From NCBI GenBank assembly GCA_963779845.1, contig CAVZZV010000001.1, positions 372,001-436,000 of the forward strand: 64,000 bases of DNA, in the 5' to 3' direction. Source of the DNA: CAVZZV01 sp963779845 (GTDB taxonomy: Bacteria > Bacteroidota > Bacteroidia > Bacteroidales > GCA-2748055). Each line of letters starts with the position of its first letter. The stretch's first letter is position 1. This document shows, piece after piece, positions 1 to 9,178 of this stretch. Both the position numbers and the translations under genes were made by a program. The notes beneath the pieces were generated by a model. It was not told where the DNA came from. It worked only from the letters and a program-made list of their open reading frames with translations, and did no database searches.

Positions 1-940
1 ACATTTGTCCGAGGTCCTGGGCAAAAGTGCCATACCAAACCAGATGACTCGAAATTCTGAATAATTCCGCGAGCATGATGCGAATAACTTTAGCCCTGTC
101 GGGAATCGAAATGGAGGCAAGTTTTTCTACCGCCTCCACGTAAGCCATATTGTTCAGCACTCCGGAAAGATAATCAATACGGTCGGTGTAGGGGATAAAG
201 GTATGCCAGGATTGCCGTTCCCCCATTTTTTCGGCTCCGCGATGATGAAAACCAATATCAGGGACAATATCAAGGATATCCTCTCCGCTTAACTGAAGCA
301 CCAGACGAAGGATACCGTGGGTTCCGGGATGTTGGGGGCCAATATTCAGGAACATAAGATCTGCATCTTCACTTTGCCTGGTCATCCCAAACTTTTCGGG
401 ATTGAACTGAAGTTCGTTTTCCTGCTGAGCCTGATAATCCTCGGTCAGGACAAAATTGCCCATTTCCGTTGCTCTCGCCGGATGCTCCTTTCGAAGGGGA
501 TGTCCTACCCAGCTTTCAGGCATTAAAATCCGGCGAAGATCAGGATGGCCTGAAAAACGTATTCCGAACATATCGTAAATTTCCCTCTCGTACCAATTCG
601 CGGAAGGCCAAATGTCAACAATGCTGGGAAGAGTGGGAAAGTCATCCTGTAATCCCACTTTGACCCTTAGATCGCAATTCCGTTCGAAGGAAAGCAGGTG
701 ATAAACGACAATAAAAGCCTTCTCCGGTCGCTCACCATATTTCGAAAAGGCCCGCATATCGATCGCTGTGAGGTCATACAGCATTGGAAAGGGGTTATTT
801 AATGTAAGTTTCACATAGTTCAGAAATGCTTTTACCATTTGAACCTTGATGACAAGTGTCAATATCCCATCCCGGGTATCTTCCCGGGTTAATTCGGGAA
901 ATTTCTCACTAATATCCAGGAATAACTGATCTTTATCCAT
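1..940 (-). CDS. nuoCD: NADH-quinone oxidoreductase subunit C/D fusion (NuoCD), partial at left edge
   Basis: This is the peripheral arm of respiratory complex I, which moves electrons from NADH towards quinone. The frame opens with ATG at 940, two bases after the nuoB stop, and stays open to position 1, so at least 313 residues lie in the window and the 3' end is outside. The first part is NuoC-like (the WYEREIYDMFGI stretch and the RRILMPESW region). A linker (about residues 155-190) leads without a stop into NuoD, recognisable from LNIGPQHPGTHG and the later RISSHLVWYG. The single frame shows that C and D are fused, as in many Bacteroidota and enterobacteria. It is the third gene of a tightly packed nuoA-nuoB-nuoCD operon. 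Confidence 0.95.
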   Translation of the reverse strand, partial: MDKDQLFLDISEKFPELTREDTRDGILTLVIKVQMVKAFLNYVKLTLNNPFPMLYDLTAIDMRAFSKYGERPEKAFIVVYHLLSFERNCDLRVKVGLQDDFPTLPSIVDIWPSANWYEREIYDMFGIRFSGHPDLRRILMPESWVGHPLRKEHPARATEMGNFVLTEDYQAQQENELQFNPEKFGMTRQSEDADLMFLNIGPQHPGTHGILRLVLQLSGEDILDIVPDIGFHHRGAEKMGERQSWHTFIPYTDRIDYLSGVLNNMAYVEAVEKLASISIPDRAKVIRIMLAELFRISSHLVWYGTFAQDLGQM

Positions 941-942
941 TC

Positions 943-1581
943 CTAATGATTCAATTTATCAGGGGAATCAATTTTTGTCCACTTTCCTCTTTCAGCCATC
1001 TTTTCATCACGCAGGGAGTAGGGTTCCGGTTTTATAACATTCTGAGGGCCAATTTTCCAACTAAGGGGCCTTTTCTCCCTGCCTGTCAATTCACCCAGGA
1101 GGAGCAAACCCTCCATAAATGCATCAGGCCTTGGAGGACAGCCCGGAACATAGACGTCAACAGGGAGAAATTTATCCACTCCCTGCACCACACTATAAAT
1201 ATCATACATCCCCCCTGAATTGGCACAGGAGCCCATCGAAATTACCCATTTAGGGGCCATCATCTGATCATATAATCTCTTTATGACAGGGGCCATTTTA
1301 AGAAAAACCGTTCCGGCAATTACCATCATATCTGCCTCCCGGGGTGTCCCACGGATGACTTCTGCCCCAAAACGTGAAATATCATAGCGACTTGTCAAAC
1401 TGGTTGCCATCTCGACATAACAACATGACAGACCAAAATTAAAAGGCCAGATTGAATGTTTACGCCCCCAGGCCAACATATCCTGAAGCCTGGTAAACAC
1501 GATATTCTTACTTAAGGATTCATCGATAGATTCCATCATTCTGGCATCCCCTTTTTCAGTCTTTGAAGGATTTCTGGTCAT
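943..1581 (-). CDS. nuoB: NADH-quinone oxidoreductase subunit B
   Basis: NuoB carries the N2 [4Fe-4S] cluster, the last electron carrier before quinone, in the cytoplasmic arm of complex I. The 212-residue product contains the expected cluster ligands: a CC pair in GLSCCYVEMA, a cysteine in MGSCANSGGMY and one in YVPGCPPRPDA. The start at 1581 overlaps the nuoA stop in an ATGA arrangement, which implies translational coupling. A second possible start (MMESIDES) lies about 14 codons in. The gene ends two bases before nuoCD. All features are standard for the family. Confidence 0.97.
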   Translation of the reverse strand: MTRNPSKTEKGDARMMESIDESLSKNIVFTRLQDMLAWGRKHSIWPFNFGLSCCYVEMATSLTSRYDISRFGAEVIRGTPREADMMVIAGTVFLKMAPVIKRLYDQMMAPKWVISMGSCANSGGMYDIYSVVQGVDKFLPVDVYVPGCPPRPDAFMEGLLLLGELTGREKRPLSWKIGPQNVIKPEPYSLRDEKMAERGKWTKIDSPDKLNH

Positions 1582-2021
1582 CGGATTTTTTTTTTCTTTT
1601 TATAGGCCTTCAGGATTTTATATCCTGAGATTTCAAAATCAAGCGCTCCCGTACTTAATTCATAAATCAAAAGCACCAGAAGAATCCCAATAAAAATGGA
1701 GGCTCCGGTAAAACCCAGCCATGAACTTTCCCGAAATGAGACTGCCCATGCATAAAGGAAAACAGCCTCAATATCGAACAGCACGAAAAACATCGCGATA
1801 AGATAAAATTTGGATGGGAAGCGAAGCCTGGCGCTTTCAGTGGCTTTGATCCCTGACTCATAGGGAGTATTTTTCAATTCTCCCTTTCCCTTTTCCCCTA
1901 AAAACCATGAAAGACCCAGCATTGCGGCTATAATTGTCAGCGCAAGGATAAAATAGAGGATGAAGGGTGCATAATAGATATTCAGTAAAGTTTTCAAATG
2001 CGAGAGAGTTTTGCGGGTCAA
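1578..2021 (-). CDS. nuoA: NADH-quinone oxidoreductase subunit A
   Basis: NuoA is a small membrane subunit of complex I near the quinone entry site. The 147-residue product has three hydrophobic segments (about residues 18-42, 74-95 and 103-125) and the family signature YESGIKATESARLRFPSKFY followed by FVLFDIEAVFLYAWAV. The best start is TTG at 2021, because the next methionine (residue 34) would cut the first membrane segment; an AGGGAAA purine run lies a few bases upstream. It is the first gene of the nuo operon, with an A+T-rich upstream region between it and the divergent dehydrogenase gene. Confidence 0.94.
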   Translation of the reverse strand: MTRKTLSHLKTLLNIYYAPFILYFILALTIIAAMLGLSWFLGEKGKGELKNTPYESGIKATESARLRFPSKFYLIAMFFVLFDIEAVFLYAWAVSFRESSWLGFTGASIFIGILLVLLIYELSTGALDFEISGYKILKAYKKKKKIR

Positions 2022-2253
2022 GATTTCCCTAAAACTTACAATTGATATGCCAGCTTATATATATAAATTTTAACTTATTATTTTATAACGTTTTAGCTGA
2101 AATAAGATTTATGCCCTGAACCTATTAAGCGTGGAATAATCATTACATATCGTAGAAATAGTACAACGTCACTAACCTTCGCTCCGGAATAATTCAAAAC
2201 TAATATCTGCCTATATTGTTTAATTGGCACACGGACTTAATAATAAAGCTATT

Positions 2254-3102
2254 ATGATGAAAAAGACAATACTTATTACAGGACCCACATCAGGAATTGG
2301 CGAAGAAGAAGCTAAAGCACTTGCCGGCATGGGTCATTCCATTGTTTTACTGGCGAGAAACCGGGAGAAAACGGAGAAGCTCAAAAACCTAATTTCTTCT
2401 GAAACCGGAAATAATATTCCAGATTCCTTCATTTTCGATCTTTCTTCCATGGCAGAAGTTCGTGCGAAGGCAAAACTGATAAAAATAAAGTACCCGATCA
2501 TTGATGTACTTATTAATAATGCAGGAATGATCTATCCGGAAAGGCGTCTCAGCAAAGATGGCTATGAGCTGACATTTGCCCTGAACCACCTGGGCCATTT
2601 TCTTTTAACGAACCTGTTAATAGATAATATTATCGCTGCTCCCCAAGGGAGAATTATCAATCTCTCCTCCGAAGCCCACAAGATGGGCAGGATGAATTTT
2701 GAAGATATCAATTTTAAGAAGCACTATTCCTCCATAAAAGCTTATGGGCAATCCAAACTGGCGAACCTCTTATTTACATTTGAACTTCAACGAAGGCTGA
2801 TTCAATCCAATGTAACGGTAAATGCAGTACACCCCGGGGTGGTAAAAACAGGATTTGGAAGGGATTACAATGGATTTACGGGATTTCTGATGAATCTGGT
2901 CCGGCCCTTCATGAGAGATGCACAAAAAGGGGCAGAAACAGTGATCTGGCTCGCTTCAGCCCCTGAAGCCTCGGAATTCAAAGGCAAATACTTCAAGGAC
3001 AAAAAAATGATTCCCTCGACCCAGGAATCCTTAAATATTGAAAAAGCACAGAAACTATGGGCAATAAGTGAGAAAATGACAGGGGAAAAGGGTATGTTAT
3101 AA
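2254..3102 (+). CDS. Short-chain dehydrogenase/reductase, retinol-dehydrogenase-like
   Basis: This is an NAD(P)-dependent oxidoreductase of the classical SDR family; the substrate cannot be told from sequence. The dinucleotide-binding TGPTSGIG lies at residues 9-16, NNAG follows in the middle, and the catalytic pair is Tyr164/Lys168 in YGQSK, preceded by a serine stretch (NLSSE). The length (282 residues) and the sequence around HPGVVKTGFG resemble the retinol dehydrogenase/WW-domain oxidoreductase branch. I chose ATG at 2254 over a TTG at 2224, because the protein then begins MMKKTILITG, as the family does. It is divergent from nuoA and appears monocistronic. Confidence 0.9.
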   Translation: MMKKTILITGPTSGIGEEEAKALAGMGHSIVLLARNREKTEKLKNLISSETGNNIPDSFIFDLSSMAEVRAKAKLIKIKYPIIDVLINNAGMIYPERRLSKDGYELTFALNHLGHFLLTNLLIDNIIAAPQGRIINLSSEAHKMGRMNFEDINFKKHYSSIKAYGQSKLANLLFTFELQRRLIQSNVTVNAVHPGVVKTGFGRDYNGFTGFLMNLVRPFMRDAQKGAETVIWLASAPEASEFKGKYFKDKKMIPSTQESLNIEKAQKLWAISEKMTGEKGML

Positions 3103-3190
3103 TTTGTTAAATGCCCTTTAAATCAGAAGTATTTGTCATTTTGGTACAGTCTTTGAACCTTCCTGAAAAGAAATTTAAACTTAAGGAAAA

Positions 3191-3742
3191 ATGAAAAAAT
3201 TAATAGTTGCCACAGGGTTGATTTTTTCTTTTGTTTTCCAGGGATCATTATTTTCACAAGATATAGCAAAGGATAAACAGGAGAGAAAAGAGGAGAAAAA
3301 AGTTCAAATCCGGAAAGAATATGAAGTCACTCAACAAATACTGAATAGTAAGCAGTTCGTACTTGAAGCCAATTGGTTAGGCAATCAATATGGCGAAAGG
3401 ATACCGGTAACCTCCAACATCAATTTTATTATCGTTGACTCCACAAATGCAGTTGTCCAGGTAGGGTCGAATTCAGGTCTGGGATATAACGGAGTGGGAG
3501 GAATAACAGCAGACGGTCCGGTAACCGATTGGGAGTTGGCTTCTAATGAGAGGAAAAATAGTTTCCATTTAAAAATGAATGTCATGACAAACTTAGGAAT
3601 TTATGACATTACCATGAATATTACTGCAGATGGATATGCTACTGCTACCTTGCGGGGATTGCGCAGGGGACAGCTTATTTATTCAGGAATTATCGTCCCA
3701 ATCCAGGAATCCTTTGTTTACCAGGGAAATTCAAGTTATTAA
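3191..3742 (+). CDS. DUF4251 family secreted protein
   Basis: This 183-residue protein is of unknown function. It begins with a signal peptide (MKKLIVATGLIFSFVFQGSLFSQ), followed by a short charged stretch and then a domain I recognise as DUF4251, from the pattern FVLEANWL, VVQVGSNSGLGYNGVGGI, YDITMNITADGYATATLRGLRRG and LIYSGIIVPIQESFVYQG. This family is largely confined to Bacteroidota, and its members are predicted to be exported. A strong terminator follows directly, so it is probably the end of its transcript. No interaction partner is suggested by the neighbours. Confidence 0.88.
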   Translation: MKKLIVATGLIFSFVFQGSLFSQDIAKDKQERKEEKKVQIRKEYEVTQQILNSKQFVLEANWLGNQYGERIPVTSNINFIIVDSTNAVVQVGSNSGLGYNGVGGITADGPVTDWELASNERKNSFHLKMNVMTNLGIYDITMNITADGYATATLRGLRRGQLIYSGIIVPIQESFVYQGNSSY

Positions 3743-3761
3743 TGACTTCCTTTCAAACACC

Positions 3762-3792
3762 AAAGGGTAGTCTGGCAGACACCCTTTTTTTT
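3762..3792 (+). terminator. Rho-independent terminator after the DUF4251 gene
   Basis: Two nested arms, AAAGGGT with ACCCTTT and GTCT with AGAC, fold around a three-base GGC loop with a one-base bulge. They are followed by a run of T. The site lies 20 bases after the stop codon at 3742 and separates this gene from the convergent ABC permease gene. Confidence 0.8.
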
Positions 3793-3816
3793 ATTTTCCC
3801 GGCCCCTTTACTTTAC

Positions 3817-4926
3817 CTAATACCACTTGAAAATCTTTATTCCTGCTATAAAGGTCAATACTCCGACTGATGAGAGGATCAAGATACTTTTGCTCACCTC
3901 CATGATTCCGGCACCCTCATTTATAATAAACCGAACACTGTCGACAAACATGGTCAGAGGTAACAACTGAATATAAGGGATGGTCCATTCCGGAAAGTTC
4001 TGGTAGCTGAAGAAAACACCCGAAAGAATCATCATAGGCATGGAAATCACATTAATGATTGCGTTTCCAATTTCAGTTTTTGAAGTGCGGGAAGAAAATA
4101 ATATGGCAATTCCTGTAAATGCTATATTGCCTGAGATGAACACCAGGATCAGAGCAATCCAGCTTCCCTGTACAACCATATTGAAATAGAAATGAGCAAA
4201 AATCAACAGGATGGCGGCTTCTGCAAAATTAAGTGTTAAGCGCGAAGACATATGCGCTATCATCAGATTGGTTTTATTCATTGGTGTAACGACCATGCGG
4301 CGCAACATGTTCCCTTTTCGCCTTTCAATTATGGTATAACTGATTCCCCACAGGATCGACATCATGGCAGATAATGCTAACAGTCCGGGGACCAGAAAGT
4401 CAATGTACCGGGTCCCTTTCATCCTGAATGGAATGATGTTGGCTTTAGAAAGACTTATCTCACTCTGCCTTTCATCCATAAGTCCTGAAAGTTGGAGTTG
4501 CAACAACCGCGCTTCGGGATTTGCGGGATCAAGATGATAATACAAACTATCCTGGTCACTGTCGAGGATTATCTGATATTTTCCTCTCTTCAAGCCTTCG
4601 AGGGCCTTTTCCTCACCCATGGGAATAAATCTGAAAGTATTCTTCCCGAACACCTTGTCGTTAATCGCAAAATTAAAGCTGGCGAGTGAATCAGAGGTAA
4701 AAGAGCTCTTTGTATTCTCTATGATAAAGCTTTTTAGCTTCGGGTTATTCTCATAATGAAGGATAGCAATATCTTTCCGCTGTTCGGCATTCCGGGAAAA
4801 GGCGATTCCGAGACCCCACGACATGAGGACAGGAAAACCAATGCCCCAGAAAATTACACCGGGTTCGCGGATGAGTTCTTTGAAATGTATGGTGATCAAT
4901 TGCCAAAGTTCTTTTTTAAACATCAC
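3817..4926 (-). CDS. ABC-2 type transporter permease
   Basis: This is the membrane subunit of an ABC exporter, 369 residues. It has one N-terminal membrane segment (about residues 25-42), a large extracytoplasmic domain (about 45-170) and a C-terminal block of five or six segments beginning at FLVPGLLALSAMMSILWG. The RRKGNMLRRMVVTPMNKTNLMIAH loop and the C-terminal layout fit the ABC-2/YhgE-Pip type. It lies 64 bases downstream of the ATPase gene on the same strand and surely forms one complex with it. The cargo is unknown; related systems export drugs, lipids or polysaccharide, or serve gliding. Confidence 0.92.
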   Translation of the reverse strand: MMFKKELWQLITIHFKELIREPGVIFWGIGFPVLMSWGLGIAFSRNAEQRKDIAILHYENNPKLKSFIIENTKSSFTSDSLASFNFAINDKVFGKNTFRFIPMGEEKALEGLKRGKYQIILDSDQDSLYYHLDPANPEARLLQLQLSGLMDERQSEISLSKANIIPFRMKGTRYIDFLVPGLLALSAMMSILWGISYTIIERRKGNMLRRMVVTPMNKTNLMIAHMSSRLTLNFAEAAILLIFAHFYFNMVVQGSWIALILVFISGNIAFTGIAILFSSRTSKTEIGNAIINVISMPMMILSGVFFSYQNFPEWTIPYIQLLPLTMFVDSVRFIINEGAGIMEVSKSILILSSVGVLTFIAGIKIFKWY

Positions 4927-4990
4927 TTGATTTATTATATCAGAAATTAGAAGGTACGGATCGGTTTAACTTCATGTCGGCAGTGATTAG

Positions 4991-5920
4991 TTATTCAATC
5001 AGCCTTTTCCCGGTTTTTGCCAGGAACAAATCATCCAGTGTAGCTTTATGATAGTTGAAATCTTCAATGTTCAGATTATTCTTTTGCAGGAATGAGAATA
5101 GGGTTGCAAGATCTGTTTTTGTATTTTTTATGGCAAGACTGGCTGACCGGCTTCTCCTGTCCCATTTTATATCAAGACCGTCGACCCTGGTTGTCATCTC
5201 TTCCGGAACTTCGTCCCGTAAGGTAAATTCGACCGTGCTGTTTAAACTCTCCTGTTCCAGCAATTGTTCCAGGTTACCTTCCGCAATCACCTCTCCCCTA
5301 TCCATGATGATGATGCGATCGCATAGACGTTCAGCTTCTTCCATATAATGTGTGGTAAGGATCAAGGATGTGGAACCCGTTTTTTTAAGTTTCATAAGGA
5401 TATCCCATATTTCCCTTCTTGCGGCCGGGTCAAGTCCGGTAGTCGGTTCGTCAAGAATCAGAATTTCCGGATCATTGAGAAGCGCAATACCCAGAGCCAG
5501 CCGTTGCCGTTGTCCGCCTGAGAGGTTTTTGGTAAATGCCTTTCTTTTTTCCTGCAAACCAACCATTTCCAGTACTCTTTCTACCTTATCTTCTTCTGAC
5601 CTGTAAAAGCTGGCAAACATGGAAAGAATTTCTATCACCCTTATTTTTTCAAAAAGATTGGTTTCCTGAAATGATATTCCTAATATTTTGTACAATTCAT
5701 GTTTGTTCTCCTGAAGTTGTTTCCCTTTAATGAAAATTTCGCCCTTATCTGGCACCCTGATACCCTCAATCAACTCTACAAGGGTGGTTTTGCCGGCACC
5801 ATTAGGTCCGAGAAGGGCAAGGTATTCTCCCCTTTCCAGATGAAAGTTAACATTTTTTAAAGCTTTAACTTCACCAAAGCTTTTGCTTAGGTTTTCTGTA
5901 TAGATAAGCTTATTGTTCAT
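4991..5920 (-). CDS. ABC transporter ATP-binding protein
   Basis: This is the ATPase partner of the downstream ABC-2 permease, 309 residues. The Walker A motif GPNGAGKTT is at about residues 38-46, the signature LSGGQRQ at 133-139 and Walker B ILILDEP at 153-159. The switch histidine follows in LILTTHYMEEAERL. The last 90 residues form the extra C-terminal domain common in DrrA/CcmA-type exporter ATPases. It is the first gene of a two-gene operon divergent from the GNAT-nitrilase gene. Confidence 0.95.
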   Translation of the reverse strand: MNNKLIYTENLSKSFGEVKALKNVNFHLERGEYLALLGPNGAGKTTLVELIEGIRVPDKGEIFIKGKQLQENKHELYKILGISFQETNLFEKIRVIEILSMFASFYRSEEDKVERVLEMVGLQEKRKAFTKNLSGGQRQRLALGIALLNDPEILILDEPTTGLDPAARREIWDILMKLKKTGSTSLILTTHYMEEAERLCDRIIIMDRGEVIAEGNLEQLLEQESLNSTVEFTLRDEVPEEMTTRVDGLDIKWDRRSRSASLAIKNTKTDLATLFSFLQKNNLNIEDFNYHKATLDDLFLAKTGKRLIE

Positions 5921-6087
5921 GTTTTCCCAATTCCTATTATAAACAAACCTTTCCCATGAATGTTGATTCTTGTAACATTAAGTTTTTTTCCCTATTTTGG
6001 GTGAATACTTATTGCCATTTCACCAATTAATTGAATGAAACACCCATTTTGATAAAAACGAATGGGGGGCCGTTCCAAAAAATAAAA

Positions 6088-7647
6088 ATGAATAACCAGA
6101 AAAATATGGAAGAAGAAAAAAAAGTCGAAATTGAATTGAGGAATCTTGAAATCAGCGATTACAGGGAATTGAAACATTCCATGATCAAATCCTATGAAAA
6201 CCTGAAGGAAGAATATTGGACAGAAGTGCAGGTGGAAAAACTTCTCCACTTATTCCCTGAAGGGCAGATTTGTGTAATGGTGAACAATAAACTGGTTGCC
6301 TTAGCACTTTCCATTATTATTGACTACAAAAAGTATGGCGACAATCATACCTACCTTCAGGTGACAGCGAATGAAACTTTTACTTCACACGATCCAGAGG
6401 GGGACATCCTCTATGGGATCGAAATATTTGTTGATCCCGAATATCGCGATATGCGTATTGGTCGAAGGCTTTATGATGCACGCAAAGAACTGTGTGAAAA
6501 TCTCAATTTACGGGGTATTGTAGCGGGAGGAAGGATACCTTCCTATTATCAGCATTCTGAAGAAATGACGCCGCGTGAATATATAAGGAAAGTAAAGCAT
6601 AAGGAGCTGTACGATCCCATCCTTTCATTTCAGATTTCCAATGATTTTCATGTAAGAAAAATACTCAAAGGATATATGCCAAAGGATAAGGAATCTATGG
6701 AATTTGCCACCCTTATCGAATGGAATAATATCTATTATCAGGAGAAGATGAACCTCATCAATGAGAAAAAATCAATTGTACGCATTGGAATCGTTCAGTG
6801 GCAGATGAGAAATTTTGAAGATATGGACAAACTTTTTGAACAGGTCGAGTTTTTTATTGATGCAATAAGTGGCTATCAGAGCGATTTCGTCCTCTTTCCG
6901 GAATTATTTAATGCTCCGTTAATGGCAAGATTCAATGAGCTACCGGAAGCAGAGGCCATCAGGAAGCTTGCAGAATTCACTGAACCTTCCAGAAGACGTT
7001 TCTCCGAGCTGGCAGTTTCCTATAACATTAACATCATAACCGGGAGCATGCCTTATCTTGAAAACGATAAATTAAAGAACATAGGATTTGTCTGCCGGCG
7101 GAATGGCAGTTTTGAAAGATACGAGAAGATACATGTCACCCCAAACGAATTAAACACCTGGGGAATGATGGGCAGCGACGAAATTAAGGTGATCGATACC
7201 GATTGTGGCAAAATCGGGGTGCTGATATGCTACGACGTGGAATTTCCTGAAGTACCGAGGATTATGGCCGATAAAGGTATGCAGATGTTGTTCGTCCCTT
7301 TCCTAACCGACACCCAAAACGGTTATATGAGGGTCCGGCGCTGCGCCCAGGCCAGAGCAATAGAGAATGAATGTTACGTATCCATTGCCGGTTGCGTGGG
7401 AAACCTTCCGCGTGTGGCCAATATGGATATCCAGTATGCACAATCGGCGGTTTTTACCCCCTCCGATTTTGCTTTCCCAACCAATGGGGTTAAAACTGAA
7501 GCGACTCCAAATACGGAAATGACCCTTATTGTTGATGTTGATCTGGACTTGTTGAAAGAGTTACACAGTTATGGTTCGGTCAGGAATATGAAAGGAAGAC
7601 GAAAAGACCTGTATAATTTATTTTACAGGGAGAAGGATCAGTCTTAA
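6088..7647 (+). CDS. GNAT acetyltransferase - carbon-nitrogen hydrolase (nitrilase superfamily) fusion
   Basis: This two-domain enzyme has about 519 residues. Residues 10 to about 220 form a GNAT acyltransferase fold, with the acyl-CoA site around VDPEYRDMRIGRRLYDARKEL. Residues 230 to about 510 form a nitrilase/amidase domain with a full catalytic triad: Glu272 (FPELF), Lys347 (YEKIHVTP) and Cys381 (LICYDVEFPE). The same order of domains is known from proteins annotated in many bacteria as bifunctional GNAT/carbon-nitrogen hydrolase; the physiological substrate is not established. I chose ATG at 6088; a TTG at 6031 would add 19 residues of low-complexity character. It stands alone between two intergenic regions. 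Confidence 0.9.
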   Translation: MNNQKNMEEEKKVEIELRNLEISDYRELKHSMIKSYENLKEEYWTEVQVEKLLHLFPEGQICVMVNNKLVALALSIIIDYKKYGDNHTYLQVTANETFTSHDPEGDILYGIEIFVDPEYRDMRIGRRLYDARKELCENLNLRGIVAGGRIPSYYQHSEEMTPREYIRKVKHKELYDPILSFQISNDFHVRKILKGYMPKDKESMEFATLIEWNNIYYQEKMNLINEKKSIVRIGIVQWQMRNFEDMDKLFEQVEFFIDAISGYQSDFVLFPELFNAPLMARFNELPEAEAIRKLAEFTEPSRRRFSELAVSYNINIITGSMPYLENDKLKNIGFVCRRNGSFERYEKIHVTPNELNTWGMMGSDEIKVIDTDCGKIGVLICYDVEFPEVPRIMADKGMQMLFVPFLTDTQNGYMRVRRCAQARAIENECYVSIAGCVGNLPRVANMDIQYAQSAVFTPSDFAFPTNGVKTEATPNTEMTLIVDVDLDLLKELHSYGSVRNMKGRRKDLYNLFYREKDQS

Positions 7648-7952
7648 ACTGCTGAGCTATATGTTAAAATATACCGTCGACCAGCCTTATGCCTGACATC
7701 GCATTTATTAACTTCGTTAACATGGCACAGTTTTTATTCCTCTTTCTTTGATCACAAAGCAATGGTCAATAAGTATATAGAGTAATGATAATGAGCGGCT
7801 ATTTTTAAAAACCAGTGGCATATCACGGCAGATTAAAAAAATTGTGAGAAAATCGGAAAAATAACTTTTTTCAGAAATAAAAAAAATATATTTGTCCCAT
7901 TAATAAACCAATTAACCCCGGTTAAGAAATTAAACAAATTTATTAGCAAATC
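7648..7952 (+). other. Intergenic region with a TATATTTG promoter box
   Basis: No coding potential is visible on either strand in these 305 bases. A TATATTTG box, matching the Bacteroidota -7 consensus TAnnTTTG, lies at 7887-7894, about 58 bases before the next start codon. The surrounding 100 bases are very A+T-rich, as expected of a promoter. I see no convincing -33 element. Confidence 0.5.
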
Positions 7953-8321
7953 ATGAAATTGTACAGTTTAAACAGCAAGCTGGATTTCGGGGACCATAAA
8001 GGCCAAACGCTCAGGGAAATTTTCATGAGCGATCCCGAATTTATTGAAGAGTGCGTGCTAGAGCATCCGAGTTTCTGTTTTAATCCGAGCAATGTAGAGG
8101 CTCTCGAGAACATGCATCCCGAATTCTCCTTTTCTGATCAGGCTGTTGAAAAGCTTGAAGAAAAATATGAGATTTATGAAGAGGAGGAAAACGAATTCGA
8201 GGACGAGAATTTCAGCGAAGACGATCTGAAAAATCTCGGAATCTCGGATGAGGCAGACGATGATTATGACGACCATGGTGGCGACAGCGGGGGCTTCTAT
8301 GATGACAGCTACGGATATTAA
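7953..8321 (+). CDS. Small acidic protein with an ExoX C-terminal-like domain
   Basis: This 122-residue protein is of unknown function. Residues 8-45 (LDFGDHKGQTLREIFMSDPEFIEECV) follow the fGKykGktl...DPeYl pattern of the small domain found at the C-terminus of ExoX-like exonucleases and as free-standing proteins; the match is my reading, not a search. The second half is extremely acidic (runs such as EEEENEFEDENFSEDD) and ends in a Gly/Asp/Tyr-rich tail, probably disordered. Such an acidic tail could mimic DNA or bind basic proteins, but nothing in the context tests this. It is a single gene with its own promoter. Confidence 0.7.
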   Translation: MKLYSLNSKLDFGDHKGQTLREIFMSDPEFIEECVLEHPSFCFNPSNVEALENMHPEFSFSDQAVEKLEEKYEIYEEEENEFEDENFSEDDLKNLGISDEADDDYDDHGGDSGGFYDDSYGY

Positions 8322-8435
8322 TTCGTCGTACCTTCATCCTCCTTTCGGTTTTATGTAAATAGGTTTTTCCAGGGCCTGAATTTTCCCTATTTTTATGAAT
8401 TCTTGGAGCTATTTCAAAGTTCCAACTATAAAATT

Positions 8436-9125
8436 ATGGAAAATCCCTCAATTAGAGTATTTGGTCTGCTAATCCTTGAACCGGTCACCACCCTCACCGA
8501 TCTATTGGTTTCTGCAGTGTGTTTTTATGCCTTCACACGCCTGTACCTTAAACACAATAAGGAAACACATCTAAAGCTTTTTACCGGATTCTTTTTTAGC
8601 ATGGGGTTTGCCACAGCTTTTGGAGGACTAATAGGACATGGCTTCATGTATGCCTTCAGTTTTGCCTGGAAGTTGCCCGCATGGCTCACCAGTATGGTGG
8701 CCATTTCCCTGTTGGAAAGGGCCTCGATAGAATTCGCAAAACCTTTATTGAAAAAGCGATTTCGGATTTTTATGGATTGGGCCAATATCGTGGAACTGAT
8801 CATTTTCTTAGTGCTCACTTTTTCCAGCCTCAACTTTTTCTTCGTGGAAGTTCATTCGGCATTTGGTCTGCTAATAATAAATACCCCGTTACATATATAT
8901 ATCTATCTGCGTAGGAAAAATACCGGAAGTATTTGGATGCTGACGGCGATCGGTTTCGCCATGCTATCGGCCATTATTTTTATGAACGAAATAGCCATAA
9001 GCAAATGGTTTAACCATTTTGATATTTCACATTCCCTTATGGCTATCGGGGCCTATTTTTTCTATCGGGCAGGGTTATCGCTTCAACTTCAGAAGGGGGG
9101 TCGTGACTCTGCCACATTCCTCTGA
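8436..9125 (+). CDS. Integral membrane protein, DUF6962-like
   Basis: This 229-residue protein has about seven hydrophobic segments covering most of its length and no soluble domain. The beginning (VFGLLILEPVTTLTDLLVSAVCFYAF) resembles a Bacteroidota membrane-protein family that I believe is DUF6962. Its function is unknown. I chose ATG at 8436 rather than TTG at 8403, because the shorter form starts just before the first membrane segment. The gene is alone and convergent with the next one. Confidence 0.65.
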   Translation: MENPSIRVFGLLILEPVTTLTDLLVSAVCFYAFTRLYLKHNKETHLKLFTGFFFSMGFATAFGGLIGHGFMYAFSFAWKLPAWLTSMVAISLLERASIEFAKPLLKKRFRIFMDWANIVELIIFLVLTFSSLNFFFVEVHSAFGLLIINTPLHIYIYLRRKNTGSIWMLTAIGFAMLSAIIFMNEIAISKWFNHFDISHSLMAIGAYFFYRAGLSLQLQKGGRDSATFL

Positions 9126-9178
9126 ACATTGCGAAGCTCGATTTGGAATAGACAAAATCTCTGGGGTGAAGCCAAAAA

